DNA of 64,000 nucleotides from Nematostella vectensis (GCF_932526225.1 NC_064045.1:5841498-5905497), one strand, 5' to 3'. Counted from the stretch's first letter, positions 1 through 11,488 are shown. Translations and numbers: made by a program. The notes: a model not told the origin generated them from the sequence alone.

Positions 1-568
1 CAAGCGACAGAACCACGATACCACCGAGGCATTGCCGAAGTAACTCCTGAGTAAAATTAGGTTTTATCCTAATTGGTATCTCACCGTTAGGACTGCTTTT
101 CTTAGCATGTCAAATTTCGCTCTATTCTTTCCGGAAACAAAGGTTAAATACCCAAAATAATTAACCAAAGCACAGTCACACAATGTATTTTAAGCATGTC
201 AACATTCTAGAAAGGCGCAAAATCGTTATTCGATGAATAAGCGTGTTTGAACGAGTTTTGTTTGATATTTAGTACTTAACTTATAAAAAACAATTTATGA
301 AAGTCGATACTAGTTTTCTTGACCTGCAAACAGTGGCTTTCTCTTAGTACCCTGCAAACAAAGGCCATGCTAAAAGAGGCTTTTCCCTTGTTCTCTGACT
401 TTAAAAGTCGCAGCTTCGGCTATCCGCTCTTTCAGCACAAATTCAAACAAATAACGCGAAAACGCAGAGACGCGAAAGTGCTAAAACAAGGAGAATTCAA
501 AGCTTTGCTAGCATTTTACTTGTTTTGTTTGCAAACTAACAACTTGAATTGGACAGAACCGTAGAAGA
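1..568. other. No gene recognised
   Basis: A+T-rich DNA with only chance open frames. Nothing on either strand shows splice-bounded coding character. Confidence 0.5.
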
Positions 569-572
569 TCGA

Positions 573-605
573 TTGACGTCAGTGACGAAGGCGCATGCGC
601 ACGCT
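573..605. promoter_or_regulatory. CRE and NRF1-like motif cluster
   Basis: TTGACGTCAGTGACG (a CRE) is followed by GGCGCATGCGCACGC (an NRF1 palindrome). Such pairs are common in animal housekeeping promoters. No first exon could be tied to it on either strand within the window, so the gene it serves, if any, may lie to the left. Confidence 0.4.
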
Positions 606-899
606 CAACCCACATCGAAGACTTTTCTATAAAAACTAGCTTATATAATATATATACTTTACGGCCATAATACGCAACGACCGTAACGGTCACAGGTCGA
701 TTACAAGGCTCTTTTATAGTACTAAGCTTTCTTACCGGAAGTTGGTCACCGGAAGTTTACAGGAAGATCTAAGAATTGCTGTGTTGAGAAAACACAGAAA
801 GACCACAAAAAGTTTACGGATGATCCATCCGATGATCGAGTGACACAGAAGTCCCTCCAATAAAAAGGGCCTTGAGTAGGGGGTGCAAAAAGCCTGTTG

Positions 900-966
900 T
901 TGGCTCCACAGCAGGTGAGTGTGTGAGTGTGCAAAGTAAAGGTGTAGGTGAGTGTGTGAGTGTGCA
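900..966. repeat. GTGA-rich short tandem repeat
   Basis: Two copies of AGGTGAGTGTGTGAGTGTGCA separated by a short spacer, forming a GTGAGT-rich microsatellite-like patch. Confidence 0.5.
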
Positions 967-1168
967 CTAGTAGTCTGGACAGGGGGTACCTGTTGTATTC
1001 TGGAAAGGATATCCTGGGGCCACATGCTCGGAGTCAATGCTGAAAAAGGGCCTCCAATGGCGGGGTAGAAGGAGCCATTGACTGGGGTGCTGCCACCGGC
1101 TACAGGGATAGCAGAGTCGTCCCATGCCAGATTATCCTCATACTCATCGTCTTCATCCTCACTTAGCG

Positions 1169-1800
1169 TGGGCGCTGTACAAATAAAGATTATATCATTG
1201 TCATCACTTGGTATGGGTGTTCTACAAATAAAGATTATATCATTGTCATCACTTGGTATGGGTGTTCTACAAATAAAGATGATATCATTGTCATCACTTG
1301 GTATGGGTGTTATACAAATAAAGATGATATCATTGTCATCACTTGGTATGGGTTCTATAAAAATAAAGATGATGCCATTGTCATCACTTTGTATGGGTGT
1401 TATACAAATAAAGATGATGCCATTGTCATCACTTTGTATGGGTGTTATACAAATAAAGATGATGCCATTGTCATCACTTGGCGGGTGTTATGCAAATAAA
1501 GATGATATCATTGTCATCATTTGGCGGGTTACATACAAATCATTAACAAGCATGTATATTGTTATCATTTGGCATGTCTGCTAATTGGCATCATCATCAC
1601 TTAGCATGGGTACTATAAACAAATAAAGATGATATCATTGCCATCACTTAGTGTGGGTACTATACAAATAAAGATAATATCATTGTCATCATTTGGCGGG
1701 TTCCATACAAATCATTAACAAGCATGTATATTGTATTGTATCACTTGGCATGGGTACTATAAACAAATGAAGATGATATCATTGCCATCACTTAGTGTGA
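1169..1800. repeat. 45-nt minisatellite
   Basis: About seven good tandem copies of a 45-nt unit (CAAATAAAGATTATATC, then ATTGTCATCACTTGGTATGG) from 1169 to 1500, then degenerate copies to 1800. Because 45 is a multiple of 3 it opens a 168-codon frame with a 15-residue repeat, which I treat as an artefact. Confidence 0.85.
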
Positions 1801-1959
1801 TGGCAATGATGGTACTATACAAATAACGATGGCATCAGCATTAACATAATTTCCATTAATTGGCATGGGTAATAAACAAAAGGTGATATCATCATAAAAA
1901 GGACATTACCATCATCACCATATGAGCGAGTGCTAAACAAAACAGAAGATATCGTTTTC

Positions 1960-2660
1960 ATTATCAATTGGCATGAGTGGTACAAAAAAAAAATGATTTC
2001 ATCAGCATCACCATTACTTGGCTTGGGTGGTAAACAAATGAAGATGATATCATCATCATCACCACTTGAGTGAGTACTTAACAAAACAGAAGATATGGTT
2101 TTCATTTTCAATTGGCATGAATGGTACACAAAAAAAAACAATGATATGATCAGCATCATCATCATCACTTGGCTTGGGTGGTAAACAAATAAAGATGATA
2201 TCATCATCATCACCACTTGAGTGAGTACTTAACAGAACAGAAGATATGGTTTTCATTTCCAATTGGCATGAGTGGTACACAAAAAAACAATGATATGATC
2301 AGCATCATCATCATCACTTGGCTTGGGTGGTAAACAAATGAAGATGATATCATCATCATAACCACTTGAGTGAGTACTTAACAGAACAGAAGATATGGTT
2401 TTCATTTTCAATTGGCATGAGTGGTACACAAAAAAACAATGATATGATCAGCATCATCATCATCACTTGGCTTGGGTGGTAAACAAATGAAGATGATATC
2501 ATCATCATAACCACTTGAGTGAGTACTTAACAGAACAGAAGATATGGTTTTCATTTTCAATTGGCATGAGTGGTACACAAAAAAACAATGATATGATCAG
2601 CATCATCATCATCACTTGGCTTGGGTGGTAAACAAATGAAGATGATATCATCATCAGCAG
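1960..2660. repeat. 149-150-nt tandem repeat
   Basis: The anchor ATGATATGATCAG recurs at 2141, 2290, 2440 and 2589 (spacing 149-150 nt), with an older partial copy near 1990. The unit includes an ATC-rich core, CACTTGGCTTGGGTGGTAAA and TTCAATTGGCATGAGTGG. It shares the CACTTGG...GGGT core with the adjacent 45-nt array and probably grew from it. Confidence 0.85.
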
Positions 2661-3140
2661 CAGCATGATTCGAAGCACCATAGTAAAAGTCAAATGAAAT
2701 AATAATTTGAGTGCTGGATGAGAACGCAAAAGCATGTGTTAATACTGTCAACTCCAGCAGGATTGCTATGCAACAGGCAAATCTTTGAGAAAAGAGGTTT
2801 AAGTCGCAGGGTAGAAATAATGTCTAAATCCAAAATTAACTAAACAACTATCTGGCAATTACTAATTAACCTTGTAATTTAGTTACTAAAGAAAAAGCAA
2901 GGTATGCCATTATCCGCAAGGTAACCACAAGATCAAAATTTCAAATGATTTCAAAATATTTGCTCATTTTTGTTAGCTAACTTTTGTTTCAACAAACGTT
3001 ACCTATACTGTAGCCATCAAAAGTTATTTTTTTCTTTTAAACTCACTTGTTGCTCTCAATTTTTTTGTTGTAGAAGAAAAGGGCTATAGACCTCTTCGCT
3101 ACAGGAAAACACCAGAAACGATTTGCTTTAATCCTAGAGA
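2661..3140. other. No gene recognised
   Basis: Between the 149-nt array and the first-exon copy 1 donor. This would be intron of that gene if the exon is real. No clear acceptor-bounded exon was found. Confidence 0.4.
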
Positions 3141-3149
3141 TCTACTTAC

Positions 3150-3294
3150 TTAAGCTAAAGTACCGTTGAACACATTTCTGACATCGTACACGGCCCTCGC
3201 TATCAAAAACATATCCACGGAACTTCAGTAACGGTAACTCAAGCGAAGGAGACCCTCTCCACTTTAGACGGACGACGTACGCGAGCAAATCCAT
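3150..3294 (-). CDS. First exon, family copy 1 (48 aa, unnamed)
   Basis: Minus-strand ATG at 3294 opens an exon that ends at a perfect donor GTAAGT (3149-3144) in phase 1. It encodes MDLLAYVV...LPLLKFRGYVFDSEG followed by RVRCQKCVQRYF. It is the diverged third member of the family at 4879-5014 and 8624-8759, sharing the MDL start, LKFRGY, a CxxC pair and the donor phase. I do not recognise the protein and found no downstream exon. Confidence 0.5.
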
Positions 3295-3745
3295 GCTCAC
3301 AACTAGATATTCGCCTTTTTTACCCCTCGAAGATTATTCAAAGACGTCAAATAAGAAAAAAGAAAACACAAGCGACTCTTATCACAACCCTCGATGCTTC
3401 AACTGGTAATAACCCAAGTAATTTCGGCGTTCGTTTTTCAAGTTAAAATTCTCCGAGATTGTCAACAATTTACTAATCGTGGGGTGCGATCTCGGCAAAT
3501 GAAAAACCGAATGAACACAAGAAACTGTTAATTAACTACCTGGTTGGGCAAGGGCCGTACTTAAACTAGACATTCCTTGCGGACTTGTCAAGGTTTCTAT
3601 GGCATGGATTTTTATAAAATGGGATTATAGTGGCCTAAGTATCTGGCGATACTACTTTTCAAAAGTTGGAGAGGGAAAAAAATCTTTATAGGGAACGAAC
3701 GATAAAAGGGCCTAAAACTCAAGGATTATAATGGTACTGATATTT

Positions 3746-5900
3746 TAAGATGAAGAATACATGGAAAGGAAATAGCATTACCATAGATTCTGCCATTAGA
3801 ATCCTTACCGCGAAATAGTCTTTTTCTCGGAACACCTGACGTACACGACGTTATTTTTCGACCTCTCTGTCACGCAAGGCGCGTGGGCGTGACAATGAGC
3901 TCAAACGTTGTTTAATTTATTATGTAACGCAGGATTTAAATTTGATCAACCAGAAGGGGTTTTTTATACTATTCTGACTTCTAATTATTGATTTATTTAT
4001 TATTATAAGTATAAAATGCTGGATTTAAATTTGACTGATCAGAAGTATTTTTTATACATTCTGACTGCTACTAATTGACTTGCTTATTAAAAACATATAA
4101 TGCTGGATTTGAAGAAGTTTTTTTTACTATATTCTGACTTCTACATATTCTGGACTCGTCACTCTAGCCGGCGCTTGATCACCTACCAAATAAATGCAAT
4201 ATTGTGGCTTGAACGCCTCGCACCGAGCGGAAAAAAATGCATCGAAACTGGCTGTACGTTTTCTCAAACTTTGAAATTGCATAACAAACTAACTATAGAT
4301 CCTTTGCATAAAATCCCTCTTACGGAAAATAGCTACATTTAATTGCATTTCAGTTGTTTTGTTTCTATCGAAAAACAACACAATAAGCAAAATTTGAATA
4401 AAAACGGCCCAGCCGCCGTGGCATTGTTTTGCGGCACTAAAATATTCGTTACGCATGTCGCCCCCAGTTTCAAACAATTACTAAACCGATCCAAAAGTAT
4501 AGAATTAAATATTTCTACGAAAACAGGCAATTAAGGATGATTTAAGCATTCTTCTCTGTTTTTTCAAGTTATGTAACGGGTAATAAAATATCGCATTTTG
4601 AGAAATGAGGTTTACACGCGGACGCACAAAAAAGGTATACAGTAACTTTTCACGCGTCTTTACCACCACGACAAGCCAAATGAACAGTTTTAATATATAA
4701 TAATTCGAAATAATACTTATAGTAATGGTAAAAGACAAACAAAAATGTGAAATAATGGATACACATGCAAGCAAATAAAAAAAAATAAAAGCTATCATCT
4801 ATAAACTTAACCAAAACGCTCTAGAGGAAAAGTTTTAAAAAATTTCCAAAAATACCGATATATTTAGGCTCTACTTACTAAGATACAACTGAACACATTT
4901 TCCACAGCGGATTTTTCCCTCGCAGTCCAAACCATATCCTCGAAACTTCAGCAACGGTGGTATCAGCGCGAAATATTTTCGTTCCCTAAACCAGAGCAGC
5001 GATTCCAAGTCCATGACTTTATCGTTTTGAAAAAAACAACCGTTTCCTTGCTCTGATCCTGCTGGGCGAAAACGACGCTAAACCTACAAAAATTAGTTCT
5101 GATTGAATGCGCGTGCGTGCTTCACGAAAATATTTGGCGCGCAATGATGAAAAAGAGCAAAAATTATCCCCAACAGTGTGTAAGACTAAACTAATCAAAC
5201 TAATTCATCTGAGATATTTGAAAGTTATGTAGCAGTAGTCAATCCTTCAAACAGTAGAAACATAACAGAATGCATAGAAAAGTATAATTCCAATGAAGTG
5301 TAACGCTTGGCGACAAATTCCACAAGAATTTCGATTAAATAACCTAGACTTTGTATTCAGGAACTAACAGAAATTACCGAAAGCTTCATTTCTAGAATAG
5401 GAAACAGAAAAAAGTGAATTTATACTCCAACCGACCACGTACTCTCCAGACCGTAAAACTTGGAATTTCACGTCGTGTTTTGGCGGAGAACGGTCGGAAA
5501 TCTATCAGACAGAACGCATTTCCACGTGCAGCCTTTCAATTCTCAAATTAATTCCATTGTTTTCTACCGTCGCCGAACTCGTAAACGCACTCGTATGTTA
5601 AAGTCCCTAATAAACTACGAAGTAAAACCAATTGAAAACAATAACAAAAACTTTGTTTGTAGGAAATAATTTTAGTCGTTGTTGTGATAAAACGAATCAC
5701 GAGTAATGAATGATTGAACAATTTACGAGCTGGACACCCATCCCAAATCCTTATGCATTGAACTTGAGCCTGTTCCCCTATATAAAGTCACCCGAGATAA
5801 TTTTTTCGCCCGGATTATGACGCGAAGATATGAGTTGAATTTATGAATGATTAACAAGATTTCTGTTATCATTCTTCGTATTTGGACCCTCTCTTGACCA
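3746..5900. repeat. Segmental duplication, copy A
   Basis: Collinear with 7032-9435. Anchors in order: AAGAATACATGGAAA at 3746 / 7032, GGATTT.AA.TTTGATC near 3930 / 7146, GAAATGAGGTTTAC near 4602 / 8327, the first exon at 4879-5014 / 8624-8759, GAATGCGCGTGCGTGC near 5105 / 8846 and CCCTCTCTTGAC near 5888 / 9420. The copy holds a local triplication of a ~90-nt unit at 3926-4150. Divergence is visible throughout, so the duplication is not recent. Confidence 0.75.
4879..5014 (-). CDS. First exon, family copy 2 (45 aa, unnamed)
   Basis: Minus-strand ATG at 5014; the exon runs to a GTAAGT donor at 4878-4873 in phase 1. It encodes MDLESLLWFRERKYF, then IPPLLKFRGYGLDCEG and KIRCGKCVQLYL. It differs from copy 3 mainly by conservative changes, and both exons are exactly 136 nt, while the flanking duplicated DNA has more indels. 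The C-G-K-C pair could be half of a zinc site completed by a later exon. Downstream exons were not found, so it may be a relic. Confidence 0.55.
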
Positions 5901-5907
5901 GGGGCTC

Positions 5908-6368
5908 GTTTCTAAAAACACCCGAGAATTCTCGGGCCCGAAAACGATTTATTACCTAAATCTGAAAAGCTGGCTAATTTCTATAAAAGTTATGGTATCT
6001 AAATGTGTTGAAATATCGTCAAACACGTATTTTACCACAAAGATTCATGTAAAGGATGATTCTCTTTATAGATGTTCAGATTTTGATCTTTCCCGAACTT
6101 CTCGGGCCCGGAATTCACATGGCTTAAATATTAAGAAAGTTCTAGGGACCTCGCAGTCGCCCGAGACTTTTCGGGCAACTTTCTGGCTTCAGCAAAACTT
6201 CAAAAATAGCCCTATCGAGCGTAATATATTGGAGTATGAACCAAGAGGAAGTTCAAACTGTTCTAAAACATGAAAGCGGTTCTCAAAAAGGAAAACATGC
6301 GAAGTTTTGGGAAAAAATGCAAAATAAAGTCTTCGGGCCCGAGAATTCACAGGTGTTTCGAGAAACAG
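5908..6368. mobile_element. ~460-bp TIR element
   Basis: The left end GTTTCTAAAAACACCCGAGA with ATTCTCGGGCCCGAA is the inverted match of the right end TTCGGGCCCGAGAATTCACA with GGTGTTTCGAGAAAC, giving TIRs of about 38 bp. Internal subterminal copies of CGGGCCCG/CCCGAGA are present near 6100 and 6160. No transposase frame: a non-autonomous (MITE-like) element. It sits exactly where segmental copy A ends. Confidence 0.75.
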
Positions 6369-6394
6369 GCGCCAGCGCAGAACCAACTAATGAT

Positions 6395-6765
6395 AGCCTG
6401 CGTAGCGGCTCAAGGGAAGGGAAGGGGGGGGGTTGGGAGGGGTAGGGAAGAAAGGAGAGCCTGCCGGGAAACCATTGTTCTAGCCGCGCCGCCCCGTAGC
6501 GTGTGTACTATTAACCAATCACATGAACTGTTTACATTGTAATTTTACTTCCATTTTTTGTCAAAATAAACGCGGTACGTGAAAATTGTCTTGTTTCTTC
6601 GCACTATGTGTTCTCCGTTCTATCCGCGTGAAAAGAAAACTGGATTTAAAATCCAGTCAACAAATCCAGGAACGAGTGTTGTCGTTATTGAAAAATCTTA
6701 CAGGAAGGCTCTCCTTTCTTCTTCTCCCCATAGTCTCCCTTCCCTTCCCTTGAGCCGCTAGGATT
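6395..6765. mobile_element. ~370-bp TIR element with 65-bp arms
   Basis: The left arm contains AGCGGCTCAAGGGAAGGGAA and GAAAGGAGAGCCT; the right arm is its inverted copy (AGGCTCTCCTTTC, then TTCCCTTCCCTTGAGCCGCT). The left arm carries a G run. The interior has no coding capacity. Confidence 0.75.
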
Positions 6766-6869
6766 ATAGTCGCACGGAGTCTCGGATTTTTAAACGCGAT
6801 GTGTGGCCGTGCCGATCTTTATCTTTATTTCCAGAAAAAAAAAACGATTCTGTAACAAGAGCAATTTCG

Positions 6870-7020
6870 TAATAGAGTATCGAGCTCGCTTTTTTATCGA
6901 ACTAAAAGCTCGGGCTCGGTTTTTTAAAGACCGGAAAAGCTCGGGCTCGGATTTCGAAATTTGACATCTCGGGCTCGGATTCTAAAACTCGGGTCTCGCC
7001 GCAAGTCTCGGATTTACCCA
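6870..7020. repeat. Degenerate GCTCGGGCTCGG repeats
   Basis: Four to five loose copies of a ~37-nt unit around AAGCTCGGGCTCGGATTT. Probably a decayed tandem array. Confidence 0.55.
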
Positions 7021-7167
7021 ACTATACCCCTAAGAATACATGGAAATGAAATAGCATTAGTGCGCGCGCACATGTCGTTATGTTGTTATATTGCTAGTGT
7101 GCACTAGGCATTATTGTTTAATTTATTATGATAAATATATAATGCTGGATTTCAATTTGATCGACCA

Positions 7168-7292
7168 GGGTCGGGTTCCTAGAAAGCAGGTTAACGCTAA
7201 CCCAGAGTTAAATAAGGTTGCTATCCAATCAAATGTCTCGATAACCATATTTATCCGTGGATAAGCGCTAACCTGCTTTTTAGCAACCGAGC
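7168..7292. mobile_element. ~125-bp foldback/MITE in duplication copy B
   Basis: The left end GGGTTCCTAGAAAGCAGGTT is mirrored by the right end AACCTGCTTTTTAGCAACC. Copy A runs through this point without it, so the ends of the insertion can be read by comparison. Confidence 0.75.
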
Positions 7293-7697
7293 CCAGAATA
7301 TGAAGTGGTCAGAATAGGAAAACTTGCCTCGTTCCCGGGCTTCTATTGGCTGAGCGGCTTGTCGGTTAATGACGTCTATTTTGATTTGCCGAGCTTATCG
7401 TAGAGAATGTTTGAGTGCCGTCACAAGGCGCCTACGAACGAAGTTTTTACTGTTCTTACAACTTGATATTCTGGGCTCGTCACGCTAGCCGACTCTTGAG
7501 CACAGATGAATACAACATTAAAAAATTATATGACGGTTTTAGTGGTACCGGAATAATCAATGTCAAGACAAGTGGAGTCAGTCGAGGCCGAGTTTTTCGG
7601 CACTAACAGGAATTAGACATCACTTTGGGTTAAAGTTATCCTAAGCCCGTGATGAATCAGGAAGATTTTACGTTATTTTATTACATCTTTTCTTAAT

Positions 7698-7847
7698 CAG
7701 CGGCGTAGCCAGGATTTTCAACAGGAGGGGGCCCAAAAGGGACTTTCAAGGAATTTTCTTCTTTATTTAAGATAATTTCTCGTACATTTACTGTATTTTT
7801 GGCTGCTGAAAGGGGGGGCCTAGGCCACCCCGCTGACTACGCCCCTG
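7698..7847. mobile_element. CGGCGTAGCCAGGATTTT-family MITE, copy 1
   Basis: Starts CAGCGGCGTAGCCAGG and ends ACTACGCCCCTG (inverted). Inside are the GGAGGGGGCCC / GGGGGGGCCTAGGCC subterminal arms. Same family as 42136-42258 and 60905-61060. Confidence 0.85.
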
Positions 7848-8623
7848 TTAATCAACTTTCTTAGAAGTGTGCGAGTGCCCATTTGAGCTCTATAAAATGA
7901 AAATGCAAATAAAAATGTATCGAAGTACACCAGAACACAATTTAGATGAAAACGGCCAAAGCGCCCTTGCATTGTTTTTATTTGCGGCAGTAGAATATAT
8001 GTTACGCAAATCGCCTCCAGTCTCAATTCAAATAACTAGTAAACCAAAAGCTGAGAATTGGATGCCGCCATTTGATTCTCCTGCTCAATGTCGAGTCATA
8101 CAAAGCACCCATTTCCATACCAAGATATTCTTAATCAAATATCGTCAATAACGTACCAAACTTCATTCGCAGATTGTTATTTTGAAGTTTCCTTGCAAGG
8201 AAATCGTTGTATTTTAATGATAAACAATAAAAGAGTGGTTTATCAACATTCTTTTAGGATGATTTAAGCATTCTTTGTTCATGTTAACGTAACATGTGCA
8301 GAAATATCGCACTTTCTTAAGGCGAGAAATGAGGTTTACGCGCGGCGCACAAGAAAGGTAACACTTTACACGCGTCTTCACCAACACAACAAGCCGAATG
8401 AATACAGTGTTAATGTAATAATTCGAAATAGTACTTATAGTAATGGTAAAAGACAAATAAGAATCTGAAATAATGGATACGTATGCAAGCAAAGAAAAAA
8501 AATAAAAGCTATCATCAAAGCTTAATTATCCAAAACGCTTTTTGAGAAAAAGTTTTTCAAAGATAATTTAAAATTCAATTACCAAAAAGCCAATAAATAC
8601 CGATAAATTTAGGCTGCACTTAC

Positions 8624-8759
8624 TAAGATACAACTCTACACATTTTCCACAGCGGATTCTTCCTTCGCAGTCCAAACCATATCCTCGAAACTTAAGCAAC
8701 GGTGGTATCAATGCGAAAGATTTTCGTTCCCTATACCAGAGCAGCGATTCCAAGTCCAT
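8624..8759 (-). CDS. First exon, family copy 3 (45 aa, unnamed)
   Basis: Minus-strand ATG at 8759 with the donor GTAAGT at 8623-8618, phase 1. It encodes MDLESLLWYRERKSF, then IPPLLKFRGYGLDCEG and RIRCGKCVELYL. It lies in the second copy of the segmental duplication. The open frame continues past the donor to 8568, but this part is not shared with copy 2, which supports splicing at the donor. Function unknown. Confidence 0.55.
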
Positions 8760-9752
8760 GACTTGATCGGTGTGAGGAGCAACCGTCCTCTCGCTCCGAT
8801 CGGCTGGGCGAAAACAACGCTTTACCTCGAAAAATTAGTTCTGATTGAATGCGCGTGCGTGCTTCACGAAAATATCTGGAACGCAACGATGAAGAAAGGC
8901 CAAAAAACATCCGTCTGAAACACCGAACAGCGTGAAAAACGAAACAAATTAGACTAAACTTTTCATCTGAGATATTTGAAAGTTATCAGGCAGTACTTAA
9001 TCATTCAAATCGCAAACAGAAGATTAAAAAACTATATAAAAAGTATAATTCCATAAAACTATAAAGTATAGCCCCTACGGCATAGCATAACCAACCGAAA
9101 ATAATAATAAAATCCTTGTTTGTAGGAATAACTTTAGACTCGTTGTTGCGATAAAACAAATCACGAGTAAGGAAAAATGAACAAAAGTGCACAACCTACG
9201 AGATGGACATCCATCTCAAATCCTTATGCATTTATGAAAACTCGTTGCCTGTGGGGATAAATAGGTCAATATCCACGTCTGGGTGTGGGGAAACTTGGGC
9301 CTGGTTTCAATATATGAAGTCACCCGTGATCAATTATTCGCCCAGATCATGAAGCGAAGATATGAATTGAATCATGTACTAATTATAAACAAGACTCTGT
9401 TATCATTCTTCTAATCGGACCCTCTCTTGACAGTTGCTTAAGCGCATATCGTGACGACGACTGCATGGGAGACTAGCGAAGTTACCAAAGCTGCATTTTC
9501 ATTTGTCATAGTTACTTGCCCGGCTGAAGATCATGACAGTAGGCAATTGCTCGAGCGTATAGCGCGACAGAAGACACAAAGACAGCGCATGCCTCTTAAA
9601 CAGGTTAATAATGTCTAGAGAATTCTTTATATCCAGACCTATTTCGGCAGTTGCTCAGACGTGCAACCAAACAAAGCCGTCTAGTCAGCGCTACTTGCCC
9701 GGCTGAAGATCATTGTGCATTTAAGGTAAATAAATATAATTATAATTATATT

Positions 9753-9936
9753 AATACTCCAAAAACTGGAAATCGACTCTGCCAAATTTTCGTCTTTAAT
9801 AAGACTTCTTCAGGGCAGACGAAGAAGAAGAAGTCTTATTAAAGACGAAAATTTGGCAGAGTCGATTTCCAGTTTTTGGAGTATTGTATTCATTGTTCTG
9901 GTACGAGATCGCGACAGTTTGGGCTTTTTGATTCTA
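9753..9936. mobile_element. Foldback element with a 51-bp tail, copy 1
   Basis: Two ~57-bp nearly perfect inverted arms (CCAAAAACTGGAAATCGACT ... AGTCGATTTCCAGTTTTTGG) around a short loop, then a unique tail with GTTCTGGTACGAGATCGCGA and TTTGGGCTTTTTGATTCTA. The second copy is at 55058-55236. No coding capacity. Confidence 0.9.
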
Positions 9937-10796
9937 TTTATAATTATATTAAAGTATATTTTATGCCTAGAATGTTTATAATGCTCCGAGCAAACAGCGC
10001 CAACACTGGTGGCTAATAGATGGCCAATAAAAGCGAAGTAGTTCGCTAGAAGTATCATCTATGTTGTGGCCAGTCAAGAGAAATTCCCCCAGCAATGCTA
10101 ACTGTGGTGTTCGCGCTGTTGCAGAGGGGGCTTAACAAGCAAAATATACCAACGCCCCAGGCATGTGCGGTAGTCTATCAAATAACTTGATAGAAATAAA
10201 TACAAAACAATTTAGATCGTAGTGGAGGAGCTTCTTCGCAGCGCAAGGTGCCGTGTAAGCGAAGCACCATAGGTAGTAAAAAAGAATGTAGTAACTATGC
10301 CATAAGGTTCGCGTGGTCTTCCTGTAGATGTGCCGTCGTGTCTGCACGTTGGTTGGTGCCCCTACTACGTTTGAATGGTCGAACAAATGTTTTGGGGGAT
10401 TTCAGTCTGAAGTGTGCTAACGAGACAAATTTATTTCAATGTAAGTTTCTGTCTGGCTCAGCACAAACTTGATTGTAATTTCTTGAAGTTTGCATCTCAG
10501 TGTTGGGTTTTTTTAGGTATATCTATTTATAATAAACTGGGCAAAACTTCTCAATCCTGATTGGCTAATAGTAAAAAAGGCTCGGACAATTACGGAAACA
10601 TTGAAACATTCGTGAAATGAACAACTGGGCCCATACTAACTGTCTTGCTCATTTCTCAAACTCAAAAATATTTGCAGTACGTTTTCTTTCGTCTATTTCT
10701 TGTGTGTTATTCAAACAGGCTGACGCCATTCAAATGTCCTATCGAGTTGTAAGGTTTGGAATTACTTAACAACACGTAATACAGTCCCTACTTCAA

Positions 10797-11319
10797 CACG
10801 AGGTTCCGCTATAAAAGGGGAAACCCCTCCCACCCCCGGGCTCGAATTTGCAATTATAATCAGACCACTGCCACGCTAGCGGTCACAAATTATAAGTCTC
10901 TGGTAAAATTGCTCATCCCTTAGCCTCAGTCGGCTGGATTAAAACTATTTTTGCACAGGTAACAAGTTGTGTTAAGACATTGATAAATTAGTGATTTGGG
11001 AGCCGTGACTCACGTTTTCGGTGCAAAAAATTAAATTTTGTGCTATCCAAAATTTATCTGCATAGAATATTATCGCGCTGTGAAAAAAATGCTCGTCTTT
11101 TAGAGCACGCACAGCTTGGTATAGCATTATTTTACTATAAATCAGAACCATTTTAAGTCTAGGAGTGACATTTAATCAGGTTTAGAATATGAAATTTGAA
11201 TTTAGAGATCAGAGCAATTACCCTGACATGTTGACTCATTGACGGCTGATTGATAACTGATTGTTCCTGAGCCCGGGGGTGGGAGGAGCTTTCCCTTGTA
11301 TAGTGAACCTCGTGTTTCG
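10797..11319. mobile_element. ~520-bp TIR element with TATA motif in its arms
   Basis: The left arm ACACGAGGTTCCGCTATAAA with CCTCCCACCCCCGGGCTC is mirrored by the right arm GAGCCCGGGGGTGGGAGGAG with AACCTCGTGTTTCGG. The TIR is about 54 bp and imperfect. No transposase frame inside. Confidence 0.8.
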
Positions 11320-11415
11320 GTATTCAAATAAAAACATGGTCTAAATCCGCTACATCGCGGAAGATTGCTTTAAAAAATTGATGTTGACATATTTCCAATT
11401 GCAATCCCCAATTCT

Positions 11416-11488
11416 ATTTCCCTGCTACTATAGGCATCTTGTCTCTGTATTTTGCTGAGAAACGAGGCCTCTGCTAGCAGGGAACAAT
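11416..11488. mobile_element. ~70-bp short palindromic element, copy 1
   Basis: Bounded by TTTCCCTGCT and AGCAGGGAA. Inverted relative to a second copy at 14388-14459, with which it shares the block GAGGCCTCTGCTAGCAGGGA. Confidence 0.75.

Larger units (their letters stand above)
7032..9435. repeat. Segmental duplication, copy B
   Basis: Second copy of the block at 3746-5900. It is longer mainly because it contains two TIR insertions (7168-7292 and 7698-7847) that copy A lacks, so those insertions postdate the duplication or were lost from A. It carries first-exon copy 3 on the minus strand. No other coding region was recognised in it. Confidence 0.75.

Noticed and set aside
1078-1584. 168-codon frame with 15-residue repeat
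   Set aside because: 45-nt minisatellite; no coding signature at either end.
1169-1800. CRISPR array
   Set aside because: Units are contiguous without unique spacers, and the genome is clearly eukaryotic.
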